NCBI RefSeq assembly: GCF_900113525.1 | Contig: NZ_FOPP01000002.1 | Location: forward strand, 494,897 to 558,896 | Direction of reading: 5' to 3' | Length of the DNA stretch: 64,000 bases | From: Pedobacter insulae | Lineage (GTDB): Bacteria; Bacteroidota; Bacteroidia; Sphingobacteriales; Sphingobacteriaceae | Shown: one piece after another, positions 18,566 through 26,762 of the stretch | How the letters are laid out: the number at the start of each line of letters is the position of its first letter | How positions within the stretch are numbered: the stretch's first letter is position 1 | Translations under genes and position numbers: made by a program | Notes under the pieces: generated by a model | Database searches by the model: none | What the model saw: only the letters and a program-made list of their open reading frames with translations | Told to the model about the DNA's origin: nothing

Positions 18566-19024
18566 ATGCTAGTTGTAAATAGTCACGCAGAATTTGAAAC
18601 TTATTTAGGTAAGGAAATCGGTATTTCTCAATGGCATACCATAGATCAGGAACAGATCAATAAGTTTGCCGACGCTACATTAGATCATCAATGGATCCAC
18701 TGTGATAAAGAAAGGGCGGCAACTGAAGGACCGTTTAAAGCAACCATTGCACATGGTTATCTCACTTTATCGCTTATCCCATATTTATGGAAGCAGATTG
18801 CCGACATTCGTAATATTAAAATGGAAATCAATTATGGAATAGAGAGTTTTAAATTCGGGCAAGCGGTAGTGGTTGATAGCAGGGTATGCTTAAAGGCCAA
18901 ACTAAAATCTATTACTAATTTAAGAGGAATTACCAAGGTTATTATTGAAGCGATTTTAGAGATAGAGGGCGAGAAAAAGCCCGCCTATACTGGTGATGTA
19001 ATGTTTTTATATCACTTTAATTGA
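18566..19024 (+). CDS. MaoC-family (R)-enoyl-CoA hydratase-like protein
   Basis: A 152-residue single hot-dog domain. The hydratase-2 catalytic segment is clear: F-A-D-A-T-L-D-H-Q-W-I-H at about 30-41, with the Asp and His of the D-x-x-x-x-H dyad, and the following P-F-K-A-T-I-A-H-G-Y-L-T-L-S-L segment near 53-67. The family hydrates trans-2-enoyl-CoA to (R)-3-hydroxyacyl-CoA. It is cytoplasmic with no signal peptide. It lies 36 bases behind the NTP-PPase gene and 43 bases ahead of the membrane receptor gene. Confidence 0.85.
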   Translation: MLVVNSHAEFETYLGKEIGISQWHTIDQEQINKFADATLDHQWIHCDKERAATEGPFKATIAHGYLTLSLIPYLWKQIADIRNIKMEINYGIESFKFGQAVVVDSRVCLKAKLKSITNLRGITKVIIEAILEIEGEKKPAYTGDVMFLYHFN

Positions 19025-19067
19025 GCGTAATAGCTTTCGAGGAGCTTCTTGATTTGATAAAAAACTA

Positions 19068-20981
19068 ATGAATTTCTGGATCTTTTGTGCCGTTATATTG
19101 AGTACTCTTGGCCTGAGGGCGCAGCGAGTGGTGGTCATTAACGAAAGTATAAAAGAACATATTTTTAGAAGCGACGATGTACTGTTTTTGGAAGATAGTA
19201 GCAATCAGTTAACCTTCAATGAAATTACCAGTAACGCTTATAAGGACAAATTTAAAGTTAATAGGAATTACTATCCGAAGAACTTTAACCGCTCATCTGC
19301 GTATTGGTACAAAATCAAGGTAAAATATACCAAAGACTTAACGAGGGCTTCTAATTTCGAGTTTTTTGACCAAACTACTGATCATATCGAAGCTTTTATT
19401 CCAGATGGTAACGGAGGCTATGTTAGCAGTAAAGCTGGGGCAGATCTACCTTTTAACCAGCGTTTATATCAGCATAAGAATTTTGAGTTTCTGATAAATA
19501 CTGCAACAAAGGGTGAGCATACCTATTATTTTAAATTAAAATCTAAAGATTTAGTGAATGTTATTATCGTTTTGCGAACTACAGAGCGATTTATTCAATA
19601 TACTTTAACCGAGTATTTAACCTATGGTTTCTTTTATGGGATGATTGTGATATTTAGCTTTCATAATCTGCTCATGTTCTTGGCAGTTAAACGAAAACAA
19701 TATCTCTATTACATTCTTTACATCTTAAGTGTAGGCATGTACGAAATGTCCATCGACGGCATCGCATTTCAATATTTATGGCCCAATCATCCTATTTGGA
19801 ACGAGTATGCTTATGGGGTTTCCTTGTATTTTTTAAGCACATTTGCATTGATTTTTACGAAGGAACTTTTGCATGTTAAGATTAAGGCTCCTAAAATAAA
19901 TTCAATAATCAATTTGATAATTGGCTTGCGCCTAGTATTTTTTCTATTATGCCTTTTTTACAATAACGATTGGTTTAAATATAAATTCATTGAGTTTATT
20001 CCTTTATCAGTCGCTTTTTTCACAGGGATTTATATTTGGTGGAAACTTAAATACCGCCCCGCAAGGTTTTTTGTATTGGGATACTTTTTTCTGTTTGCAG
20101 GATTCATAATAAAGGTGATACATATTTTAGGTTATGCCAGACATATTCCTGGCGCCCTGGGTTATTATAGTTTAAGTTTCGGGTTTTTACTGGAAATGGT
20201 ATTCTTATCCTTTGCCATTGGAGACCAGGTAAGGATATTAAAGAGAAAGAAAGATACTGCCCGCAAACAGATCATTAAACAAATGCAGGTGAATGCCGAA
20301 CTTAAGGATAGTATCAATAAAGAACTGGAAATAAAAGTCGAACAGCGTACAAAGGAAGTCCAACAGAAGTCGAAAGAGCTGCATCAACAGAACATTAAAA
20401 TTGAAGACCAAAATGAGGAGTTGCTGGCCATCAATGCTTTATTGGAGGCGCAGGCCGAAGAGATTTCCAGAATGAATATTTTACTGGAAAAGGATAACGT
20501 TAACTTGAAAACCAGTATTGAAAAAGTAACAACTGCTCGTGTAAACGCAACTGAACTCGATTTTGATGAATTTAGTCAAAAATATCCAGATCGTGATTCC
20601 TGTTATAAGTTTTTAGCTGATATGAAATGGGAACATGGCTACACCTGTATAAAATGTCATAATTCGAGCTATTGCAATGGTAAAGTTCCTTTCAATAGAA
20701 GATGTACTAAGTGTTCCTATGAAGAGTCCGTTTTACAGCGCACCATTTTCGAAAACAACCGTATTCCAATAAATAAGGCATTTTACCTTGTGTATCTGAT
20801 GTACAGCAGCAAGGGCGCAATTTCTTCGCACAAACTGTCTGAAAAGATTGGGATTAGGCAAAGCACTTGTTGGGTTTATGCGTCTAAAATTAAAAAGATA
20901 ATGGAAGAGCGTAAAAAAGACATTAAGGGCACAGGTAAGGCAGGCTGGAGTAAACTCGTACTGGAAAGCATTCCTAAATAA
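19068..20981 (+). CDS. 7TM-DISM membrane receptor fused to an IS1595-type zinc ribbon + HTH
   Basis: 637 residues. A signal peptide (1-19) is followed by a periplasmic beta-sandwich like 7TMR-DISMED2 (about 30-170), seven membrane helices (about 178-385, 7TMR-DISM), and a long coiled coil (about 390-485) as in histidine kinases. No HisKA, HATPase, GGDEF or PP2C domain follows. Instead, residues 495-625 contain a zinc ribbon (C527-x2-C530 and C546-x2-C549) and a helix-turn-helix segment with S-S-K-G-A-I-S-S-H-K-L-S-E-K-I-G-I then T-C-W-V. This is the order and spacing of the N-terminal DNA-binding part of IS1595-family transposases; the DDE catalytic domain is absent. I infer a membrane-anchored sensor that acts on DNA directly. 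No partner gene is evident. Confidence 0.8.
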   Translation: MNFWIFCAVILSTLGLRAQRVVVINESIKEHIFRSDDVLFLEDSSNQLTFNEITSNAYKDKFKVNRNYYPKNFNRSSAYWYKIKVKYTKDLTRASNFEFFDQTTDHIEAFIPDGNGGYVSSKAGADLPFNQRLYQHKNFEFLINTATKGEHTYYFKLKSKDLVNVIIVLRTTERFIQYTLTEYLTYGFFYGMIVIFSFHNLLMFLAVKRKQYLYYILYILSVGMYEMSIDGIAFQYLWPNHPIWNEYAYGVSLYFLSTFALIFTKELLHVKIKAPKINSIINLIIGLRLVFFLLCLFYNNDWFKYKFIEFIPLSVAFFTGIYIWWKLKYRPARFFVLGYFFLFAGFIIKVIHILGYARHIPGALGYYSLSFGFLLEMVFLSFAIGDQVRILKRKKDTARKQIIKQMQVNAELKDSINKELEIKVEQRTKEVQQKSKELHQQNIKIEDQNEELLAINALLEAQAEEISRMNILLEKDNVNLKTSIEKVTTARVNATELDFDEFSQKYPDRDSCYKFLADMKWEHGYTCIKCHNSSYCNGKVPFNRRCTKCSYEESVLQRTIFENNRIPINKAFYLVYLMYSSKGAISSHKLSEKIGIRQSTCWVYASKIKKIMEERKKDIKGTGKAGWSKLVLESIPK

Positions 20982-21306
20982 AATCGTCATTACGGGACTC
21001 GCAGCGACGATAAACTCTTCCAAAAAAATCACTTCTGGAGCTCCATTCCAGTAAATGTTGATAAAAATCACATCTTTTTTTCGTTGCGAATAAAGCGTAT
21101 CAAATCACTTTTGTTTCCTTTTTGTAAAACTCATTATTACAGCGAGTTATCAAATTTATGTTTTGCGAAATAAGTGTATTAAAATTATTGTAACACATTA
21201 AATATCAGTTAATTACGTATTTTTTTATTTGTTTTTCTGAATTGTATTGCTCTATATTTACGGCGCCAAATTTTTTGGACGATTAACTAACCAAATTAAA
21301 AACCGT
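20982..21306. other. 325-bp intergenic region with repeat remnant and SusC promoter
   Basis: The gap starts with a degenerate sequence (from 20984, TCGTCATTACGGGACTCGCA) that resembles the outer arm of the dispersed palindrome at 1390, without a matching second arm. The rest is AT-rich and holds the promoter-like boxes at 21228-21260. I see no gene. Confidence 0.5.
21228..21260 (+). promoter_or_regulatory. Bacteroidota-type promoter for the first glycan locus
   Basis: TTTG at 21228-21231 and TATATTTA at 21253-21260 are separated by 21 bases, close to the TTTG / TAnnTTTG consensus of the primary Bacteroidota sigma factor. The SusC start at 21307 lies 46 bases further on. Confidence 0.5.
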
Positions 21307-24300
21307 ATGAGTAAAATTCTATTAAAAAGAATTTTGTGGAAATCCGCTATTGCGCTTCTCGGGTGCTTTTTTCTACAAAACAATGCTACTGCCAGTTATC
21401 TGAGCAGTAATGGCATCTCTAATTACCTAAATAAGACAAGCAAGTTTGCCGACATTTCTGGTATCGTGAAGGATGCAAATGGTGCACCGGTACCAGGTGC
21501 TGGAGTGAAAGTTAAAAACACTCAAAAAGTGGTTATTACAGACGGGGAGGGTAGATTTACATTAAAAGATGTGAAAGTAGGCGATGTTATTGTATTTAGC
21601 AGCGTGGGATTTAAATCCCAAGAAATAACTGTAGGTAGCCAATTAACACTTCAAATTATTTTGGAAGATGATACCCAGGGATTAAATGAAGTAGTTGTAG
21701 TTGGTTATGGTACGCAAAAGAAGGTTAACCTAACCGGGGCAGTTTCTCAAATTAGTGGAGAAGAGTTAATGAGCAGGCCAGTACCGAATGTAACTGCGGC
21801 TTTGCAGGGAAGAGTTTCTGGGGTGGTCGTTACTCGCAACAACGGGAGGCCGGGAGGTGAGGGATTTGGCTTACGTATCCGCGGTACAAACTCTATCAAT
21901 GGTTCTAACGCACTAGTTCTCGTAGACGGAATTCAAATGGATCTTAATTTAATTAATCCGGATGACGTAGAAAGCATCTCATTCTTAAAGGACGCAGCCG
22001 CGTCGGCAATTTATGGAGCCCGGGCCGCAGGGGGTGTGGTATTGGTAACCACCAAAAGAAGTACAAGTGGTAAGACGAGGATCAGTTTCAATTCTATTTA
22101 TAGCATGAACGTAACAGCCCGTCAGCCAGAACGCCTTAATGCTTGGGATGAGCAGACATTAATTGACGAATCTCGTTTTAATGCTACGGGGGCTAAAGAA
22201 TATACACCTGAAATGGAACAATGGATCAGGAACCCGAACTTTAACTATCGTCCAAACCTAACCTCCGATCGTTGGGAATATTTTAGTAAAACAAACTGGA
22301 TAAAAGAAGGACTTAGTAAAGTGAATGCGTTGCAAAACTATTCACTGTCGGTAGGTGGGGGCAATAAAGAACTCAACTATCTGTTTTCTACTGGTTACAA
22401 TCAGCGCGACGGTGTTTTGCGCTATGGTCCAGATGATAATGCTCGGTATAACCTTAAGTTAAACGTAAATGCTGAGGTTAATAAATATATCAATTTGGGT
22501 TTGGTAGTGGGTTATATCGGTACGATTACCAACGAAAATTCTTTCTCGACTGGTAGCATCATCAATGCTTTATACAGGGTGCGTAACCGTCAGCCAATAT
22601 TTGTTCCTAGCGAAGACACAACTGGGCAACCATTTAATGGTGATTTGCAAATCAATCCAATTGATATCCAAAAAAATGCGGGTACCGCTAGATCCATCTA
22701 CGAAAGTTTCACCGGTAAATTTGACGTCACAATTAAAAACCTGGTTAAGGGACTATCCTTTAATGGAATAGCTTCAAGAAATCAAGACAGCTATAACTAC
22801 GAAGAAAATAGAAGAAGTATTGCATGGTATGGAAGATCTACTTCGACAGTCCGCAACCAGGTTAATGTGCCAAATGGTATAAGCTTGGTCAAAAACAGAG
22901 GCTACCTAGATAATCTTCAGGGAACAATAAATTATGAACTGCAAGTGGCACAAAAGCATAATTTCAAACTCTTAGGGGGTGCATCATATGAGCAATATAG
23001 AAAAGACGAAATTGAAGCGGGTACAACCGTTCTCTATAGCAATGATTCCTTTAGCTTAAATTATTCTGATCCATTAAATAGAACCAATAGAGACCTAGTA
23101 GAAACCTGGGCATTTAGCTCCGTATTTGGAAGGTTCAATTATAATTACGATGAGAAATATTTATTTGAGGCCACCGTTCGTAATGATGGTAGTTCACGTT
23201 TATCACCATCAGACAGGTGGCAGTTATTTCCGTCATTTTCCGCAGGATGGAGGATCAGCGAAGAGGGTTTTTTCAAAGCTTCACTTCCCTTTGTATCTAA
23301 TTTTAAGCTTCGCGGATCATGGGGACAGGTGGGTAATGGCTCTGTATTGGGGCTGTATGACTACATTGGTTTGTTAACGAACGGCAATGCTTTGGTCTTT
23401 AACGGCGTAAGAACACCTTACTTTTATCAAAACACACTTCCATCACCCAGTAAAACCTGGGAAACGGTTCAATCTGCTAACTTAGGGCTAGAATTTGGAT
23501 TTCTAAATGAGAAATTAAGTGGAACTGCAGAGATTTATCAGAATCGAAATAAGAATATGTTGGCAACATTGAACGTGCCAAGCATCATCGGTGTTGGAAT
23601 TTCAAGCAGCAACGTAGGCGAGTTAAAAAGTTTTGGATGGGAAGCCGATGTGAGGTGGAAAGATAAGTTAGGTGCAGTACGCTATAGTGTTGGGGTTAAT
23701 TTTTCAGATAATCGAAATGAATTGATTAAATATGAGGGAAGAAATTCTATTGGAGCCGGTGGGGTGGTAAATGCATTGGAAGGTTTTCCGCTGGGTACTG
23801 TGTGGGGTTACAAAACTGATGGTTTCTTCCAGTCCGACGCAGAGGCGGCCGAATATAAAACAAAAGTTACTTATCCATTTTTTGCCAATACAAAGGCTGG
23901 CGATCTTAAATATTTAGATTTGAATGGCGACGGTGTAATCAGCGCCGGAGGGGGTACACCAGACAACCCAGGGGATTTGGTAAACCTAGGCACAACAAGC
24001 GCACGTTATTCTTATGGTTTTGATTTAGGTGCGCAATGGAAAGGCTTTGATTTCTCTATCGCTTTTCAAGGTACGTTAAAAAGATCTTTTTTAATTGCAA
24101 CAGAAACATTAGCACCATTTTTTGGAACAGCCAATATGCCATGGACGATACATATGGATCGCTGGACCCCCGAAAATACAAATGCATTTTTCCCAAGAAT
24201 GTATCAAACAAGCGATCATAACTACAAACCTTCAGATCGTTGGACGCAGAATGGAAGTTATATCCGATTGAAAAACCTTCAATTTGGATACACTTTGCCA

Positions 24301-24468
24301 ATCAAGAAAAAATATGCACAAAGCGTGAGGGTTTATTTCTCGGGACAAGATTTATGGGAAAGCACCAAAGTGTTGAGTGTATTCGACCCGGAAGTTGCAA
24401 ATGGGGTTAATTCACAAACTTATCCATTTTATCGTGCGTATGCATTTGGTTTAAATGTTACTTTATAG
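21307..24468 (+). CDS. SusC/RagA-family TonB-dependent transporter of the uronate-type locus
   Basis: 1053 residues. A longer frame begins with TTG at 21247, but that codon lies between the promoter boxes; ATG 21307 gives the leader (M-S-K-I-L-L-K-R-I onward). The order is signal peptide, CarboxypepD_reg-like domain (about 50-130), TonB box region N-E-V-V-V-V-G-Y-G-T at about 137-146, plug, and barrel ending Y-A-F-G-L-N-V-T-L. No STN domain is present. It leads a plus-strand gene set of SusC, SusD, lipoprotein, GH2, GH18, GH2, lyase and GH88, so it probably imports oligosaccharides from a uronic-acid-containing glycan (inference). Confidence 0.92.
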   Translation: MSKILLKRILWKSAIALLGCFFLQNNATASYLSSNGISNYLNKTSKFADISGIVKDANGAPVPGAGVKVKNTQKVVITDGEGRFTLKDVKVGDVIVFSSVGFKSQEITVGSQLTLQIILEDDTQGLNEVVVVGYGTQKKVNLTGAVSQISGEELMSRPVPNVTAALQGRVSGVVVTRNNGRPGGEGFGLRIRGTNSINGSNALVLVDGIQMDLNLINPDDVESISFLKDAAASAIYGARAAGGVVLVTTKRSTSGKTRISFNSIYSMNVTARQPERLNAWDEQTLIDESRFNATGAKEYTPEMEQWIRNPNFNYRPNLTSDRWEYFSKTNWIKEGLSKVNALQNYSLSVGGGNKELNYLFSTGYNQRDGVLRYGPDDNARYNLKLNVNAEVNKYINLGLVVGYIGTITNENSFSTGSIINALYRVRNRQPIFVPSEDTTGQPFNGDLQINPIDIQKNAGTARSIYESFTGKFDVTIKNLVKGLSFNGIASRNQDSYNYEENRRSIAWYGRSTSTVRNQVNVPNGISLVKNRGYLDNLQGTINYELQVAQKHNFKLLGGASYEQYRKDEIEAGTTVLYSNDSFSLNYSDPLNRTNRDLVETWAFSSVFGRFNYNYDEKYLFEATVRNDGSSRLSPSDRWQLFPSFSAGWRISEEGFFKASLPFVSNFKLRGSWGQVGNGSVLGLYDYIGLLTNGNALVFNGVRTPYFYQNTLPSPSKTWETVQSANLGLEFGFLNEKLSGTAEIYQNRNKNMLATLNVPSIIGVGISSSNVGELKSFGWEADVRWKDKLGAVRYSVGVNFSDNRNELIKYEGRNSIGAGGVVNALEGFPLGTVWGYKTDGFFQSDAEAAEYKTKVTYPFFANTKAGDLKYLDLNGDGVISAGGGTPDNPGDLVNLGTTSARYSYGFDLGAQWKGFDFSIAFQGTLKRSFLIATETLAPFFGTANMPWTIHMDRWTPENTNAFFPRMYQTSDHNYKPSDRWTQNGSYIRLKNLQFGYTLPIKKKYAQSVRVYFSGQDLWESTKVLSVFDPEVANGVNSQTYPFYRAYAFGLNVTL

Positions 24469-24478
24469 ACAAAAGATT

Positions 24479-26125
24479 ATGAGATTAAATAAAATAATTA
24501 TCACAGCAATTTTTGCAGCAACCCTAGGGTTAACGAGTTGTGAAAAGCTGGACAGGTTTCCTGAAACAAATTTTTCTGATGTTGATTTTTGGAACACAGA
24601 AACAGATTTAATGAATGCATCCAACAGGCTTTATCAACAGTTGGGAGGTTATGGGCCCGATAATAGAGCGGATGATAACACCAATCAATCTATCAATACT
24701 GTAAGTTCTGGTACTAGGGGTATACCAGGTACCGATGGCAATTGGAGCGATCCATACGACATGATTTTCACCGCTAATAACATTCTCGAAAAGGGTGGTA
24801 AAGCAAAAGTAAATGAGGCCATCAAAAACCGATACTTCGCAGAAGCACGTTTCTTTAGAGCATTTGCCTATTCGAGGTTAATTGAAAAGTATGGCGATGT
24901 GCCATTGGTTTTGAAAACATTAAGCGTAGACGATCCCGATCTTAAAATGGGAAGATCCTCTAGGGAAAGCGTTGCTAAAGCAATTTATGATGATCTTGAT
25001 TTTGCAGGAGAATGGTTACCTACGCGAGCTGCCTTACCTGCGATACATTATGGTCGGGTAACAAAAAGTAGCGCCTGGGCATTAAAGGCGAGAGTGGCAT
25101 TATTTGAGGGAACACGCGCAAAGTTTCATGGTGCAGTTGGATGGGAAAACCATTTAAACATTGCAGTAACCGCCGCTACCGCGGTAATGGGCCAAGGTCA
25201 CAAACTATTTCCTAGTTATTTGGGAGAATTTAACCATTCGGGAGATGGTGCTTCCAATACAGAGAACATCTTCGTAAAATTATATGCCCTTACAATATTA
25301 ACCCATAACACTTCCCGAGATCTGGAAAACGGTCGTATTGCACCGACCCGTAATTTAATCCGCCAATACCTTTATACGGATGGTTTACCTGCATGGAATG
25401 TGGATGGGCACACACCCTCTGCTAAACGCTCAGCCTTGTTTGTTCCAGAGGCAGCCGAAACCAGCTATAACACTATTTTGGACAACAGAGATCCTCGTTT
25501 ATCAACATTGGTATATCGCGCGGGAGAAGCTTCTTATCAGCGTCCATGGGTTCCGCAAACTTCGCTAGGATCTAGAACGGCCTATGCCGGAAAAAAAGGC
25601 TTCGATCCAGCCGATTGGGCCATTAACAACAGTGCGACGGTTCAAAGAATTCATATCCGTTATGCAGAGGTATTATTAATCTTAGCGGAAGCAAAATTTG
25701 AGCTTAATGGATCTATAACTGATGCGGATTTGGACTTGACAGTTAATGCTTTAAGAGCCAGAGCGGGTTTCGCTCCAAAATTAACGAATGCTTTCATTAC
25801 CATGAATGGCTTAAGTATGCGTGAAGAGATAAGAAGAGAGCGAACGGTTGAATTAGCATTGGAGTATTTTAGGTATGGTGACTTAATTCGCTGGAAAATT
25901 GCGGAAAATGTGCTACCAAAAGATATATTGGGTGGAAAATACATCGCAAGCGAATGGACAGGTACCAATGCGTCTGCTTTAAAGTTAAACGCAGATGGAG
26001 TATTAATTACTGAGGCTGCAGCTACCCGAAACTTTAACCCGGCCAGAGATTACCTATATCCGGTTCCTTTGCAAGAAATTACGCTTAGTGATGGAAATGT
26101 GAAGCAAAACCCAGGTTGGCAATAA
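24479..26125 (+). CDS. SusD/RagB-family glycan-binding lipoprotein
   Basis: 548 residues from ATG 24479, where a lipoprotein signal (L-G-L-T-S-C) starts; the longer frame at 24455 overlaps the SusC end and is rejected. SusD core features are visible: D-V-P-L-V near residue 142, L-I-L-A-E-A-K near 400 and the C-terminal R-R-E-R-T-V-E-L-A-L-E-Y-F-R-Y-G-D-L-I-R-W segment near 450-470. It is the surface binding partner of the preceding SusC, 10 bases upstream. Confidence 0.92.
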   Translation: MRLNKIIITAIFAATLGLTSCEKLDRFPETNFSDVDFWNTETDLMNASNRLYQQLGGYGPDNRADDNTNQSINTVSSGTRGIPGTDGNWSDPYDMIFTANNILEKGGKAKVNEAIKNRYFAEARFFRAFAYSRLIEKYGDVPLVLKTLSVDDPDLKMGRSSRESVAKAIYDDLDFAGEWLPTRAALPAIHYGRVTKSSAWALKARVALFEGTRAKFHGAVGWENHLNIAVTAATAVMGQGHKLFPSYLGEFNHSGDGASNTENIFVKLYALTILTHNTSRDLENGRIAPTRNLIRQYLYTDGLPAWNVDGHTPSAKRSALFVPEAAETSYNTILDNRDPRLSTLVYRAGEASYQRPWVPQTSLGSRTAYAGKKGFDPADWAINNSATVQRIHIRYAEVLLILAEAKFELNGSITDADLDLTVNALRARAGFAPKLTNAFITMNGLSMREEIRRERTVELALEYFRYGDLIRWKIAENVLPKDILGGKYIASEWTGTNASALKLNADGVLITEAAATRNFNPARDYLYPVPLQEITLSDGNVKQNPGWQ

Positions 26126-26157
26126 TTAATACCAAACATTATTTTAAAATTTTAAAG

Positions 26158-26676
26158 ATGAAAACATCAAATATATTAATCGTATTCCTCACTTTAATAG
26201 CTGCCACTTTTACGGCTTGCAAAGAAGATAGGGAGTATCCTGCTGGATTGCCAGAGTTTGAAAATTATTATTACGCAGGCTTTCTTCCATGGAATAATAC
26301 AACCACTGTATCAGTACCCAGGGCGCAAACTACGCTGGTAAAATTCCCGGTACAGTTTCATTCTGTTTATACCAGAGCATATGATCCAGAAGCCAAATAC
26401 ACGTTAATATCCACGGGCCAGGCTAATCCAGCTGTTGTGGGCCAAGACTTTAACTTCGTAGACAAGACCGGTAATGTAATTCAGCCGACCAACGGTCAGT
26501 ACAGCTTGAAATTTTCACAAGCTAAAGCTGCAGTTGACACGATTTATATCAAACTGTTAAATAGCACAGTTCCTGGTACAAGAAAGATCGAAATCAACAT
26601 CGTAAAAAATGAAACTAGTCAGTATACAGTTGGCAATTTTTCTCAGGCATTTAAACGCTTCCTAGAAGTTAAATAA
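26158..26676 (+). CDS. DUF4843-like lipoprotein of the glycan locus
   Basis: 172 residues from ATG 26158 (the TTG at 26116 is too early for the leader). The lipoprotein signal ends T-F-T-A-C. The remaining protein is beta-rich and shows the layout of small SusCD-associated DUF4843 proteins: a Y-A-G-F patch near residue 38, a central V-K-F-P-V, and a D-T-I-Y-I-K-L near 126-132. No enzyme motif is seen. It probably resides on the outer membrane and helps glycan binding. The family label is from pattern memory. Confidence 0.6.
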   Translation: MKTSNILIVFLTLIAATFTACKEDREYPAGLPEFENYYYAGFLPWNNTTTVSVPRAQTTLVKFPVQFHSVYTRAYDPEAKYTLISTGQANPAVVGQDFNFVDKTGNVIQPTNGQYSLKFSQAKAAVDTIYIKLLNSTVPGTRKIEINIVKNETSQYTVGNFSQAFKRFLEVK

Positions 26677-26693
26677 TTTATTTAAAGAATCGA

Positions 26694-26743
26694 AAGACTT
26701 ACGAAGTTTAGCACGCTGTGGCTAATTAGACTTCGTAAGTCTT
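26694..26743. repeat. 14-bp perfect inverted repeat between operon genes (second repeat family)
   Basis: AAGACTTACGAAGT at 26694-26707 is the exact reverse complement of 26730-26743, with a 22-base loop. A degraded relative lies at 33048-33098 in front of the lyase gene. It may act as a processing or attenuation hairpin, or be a dispersed palindrome. Confidence 0.7.
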
Positions 26744-26762
26744 CTCCGCTTAATCCTTTCGT

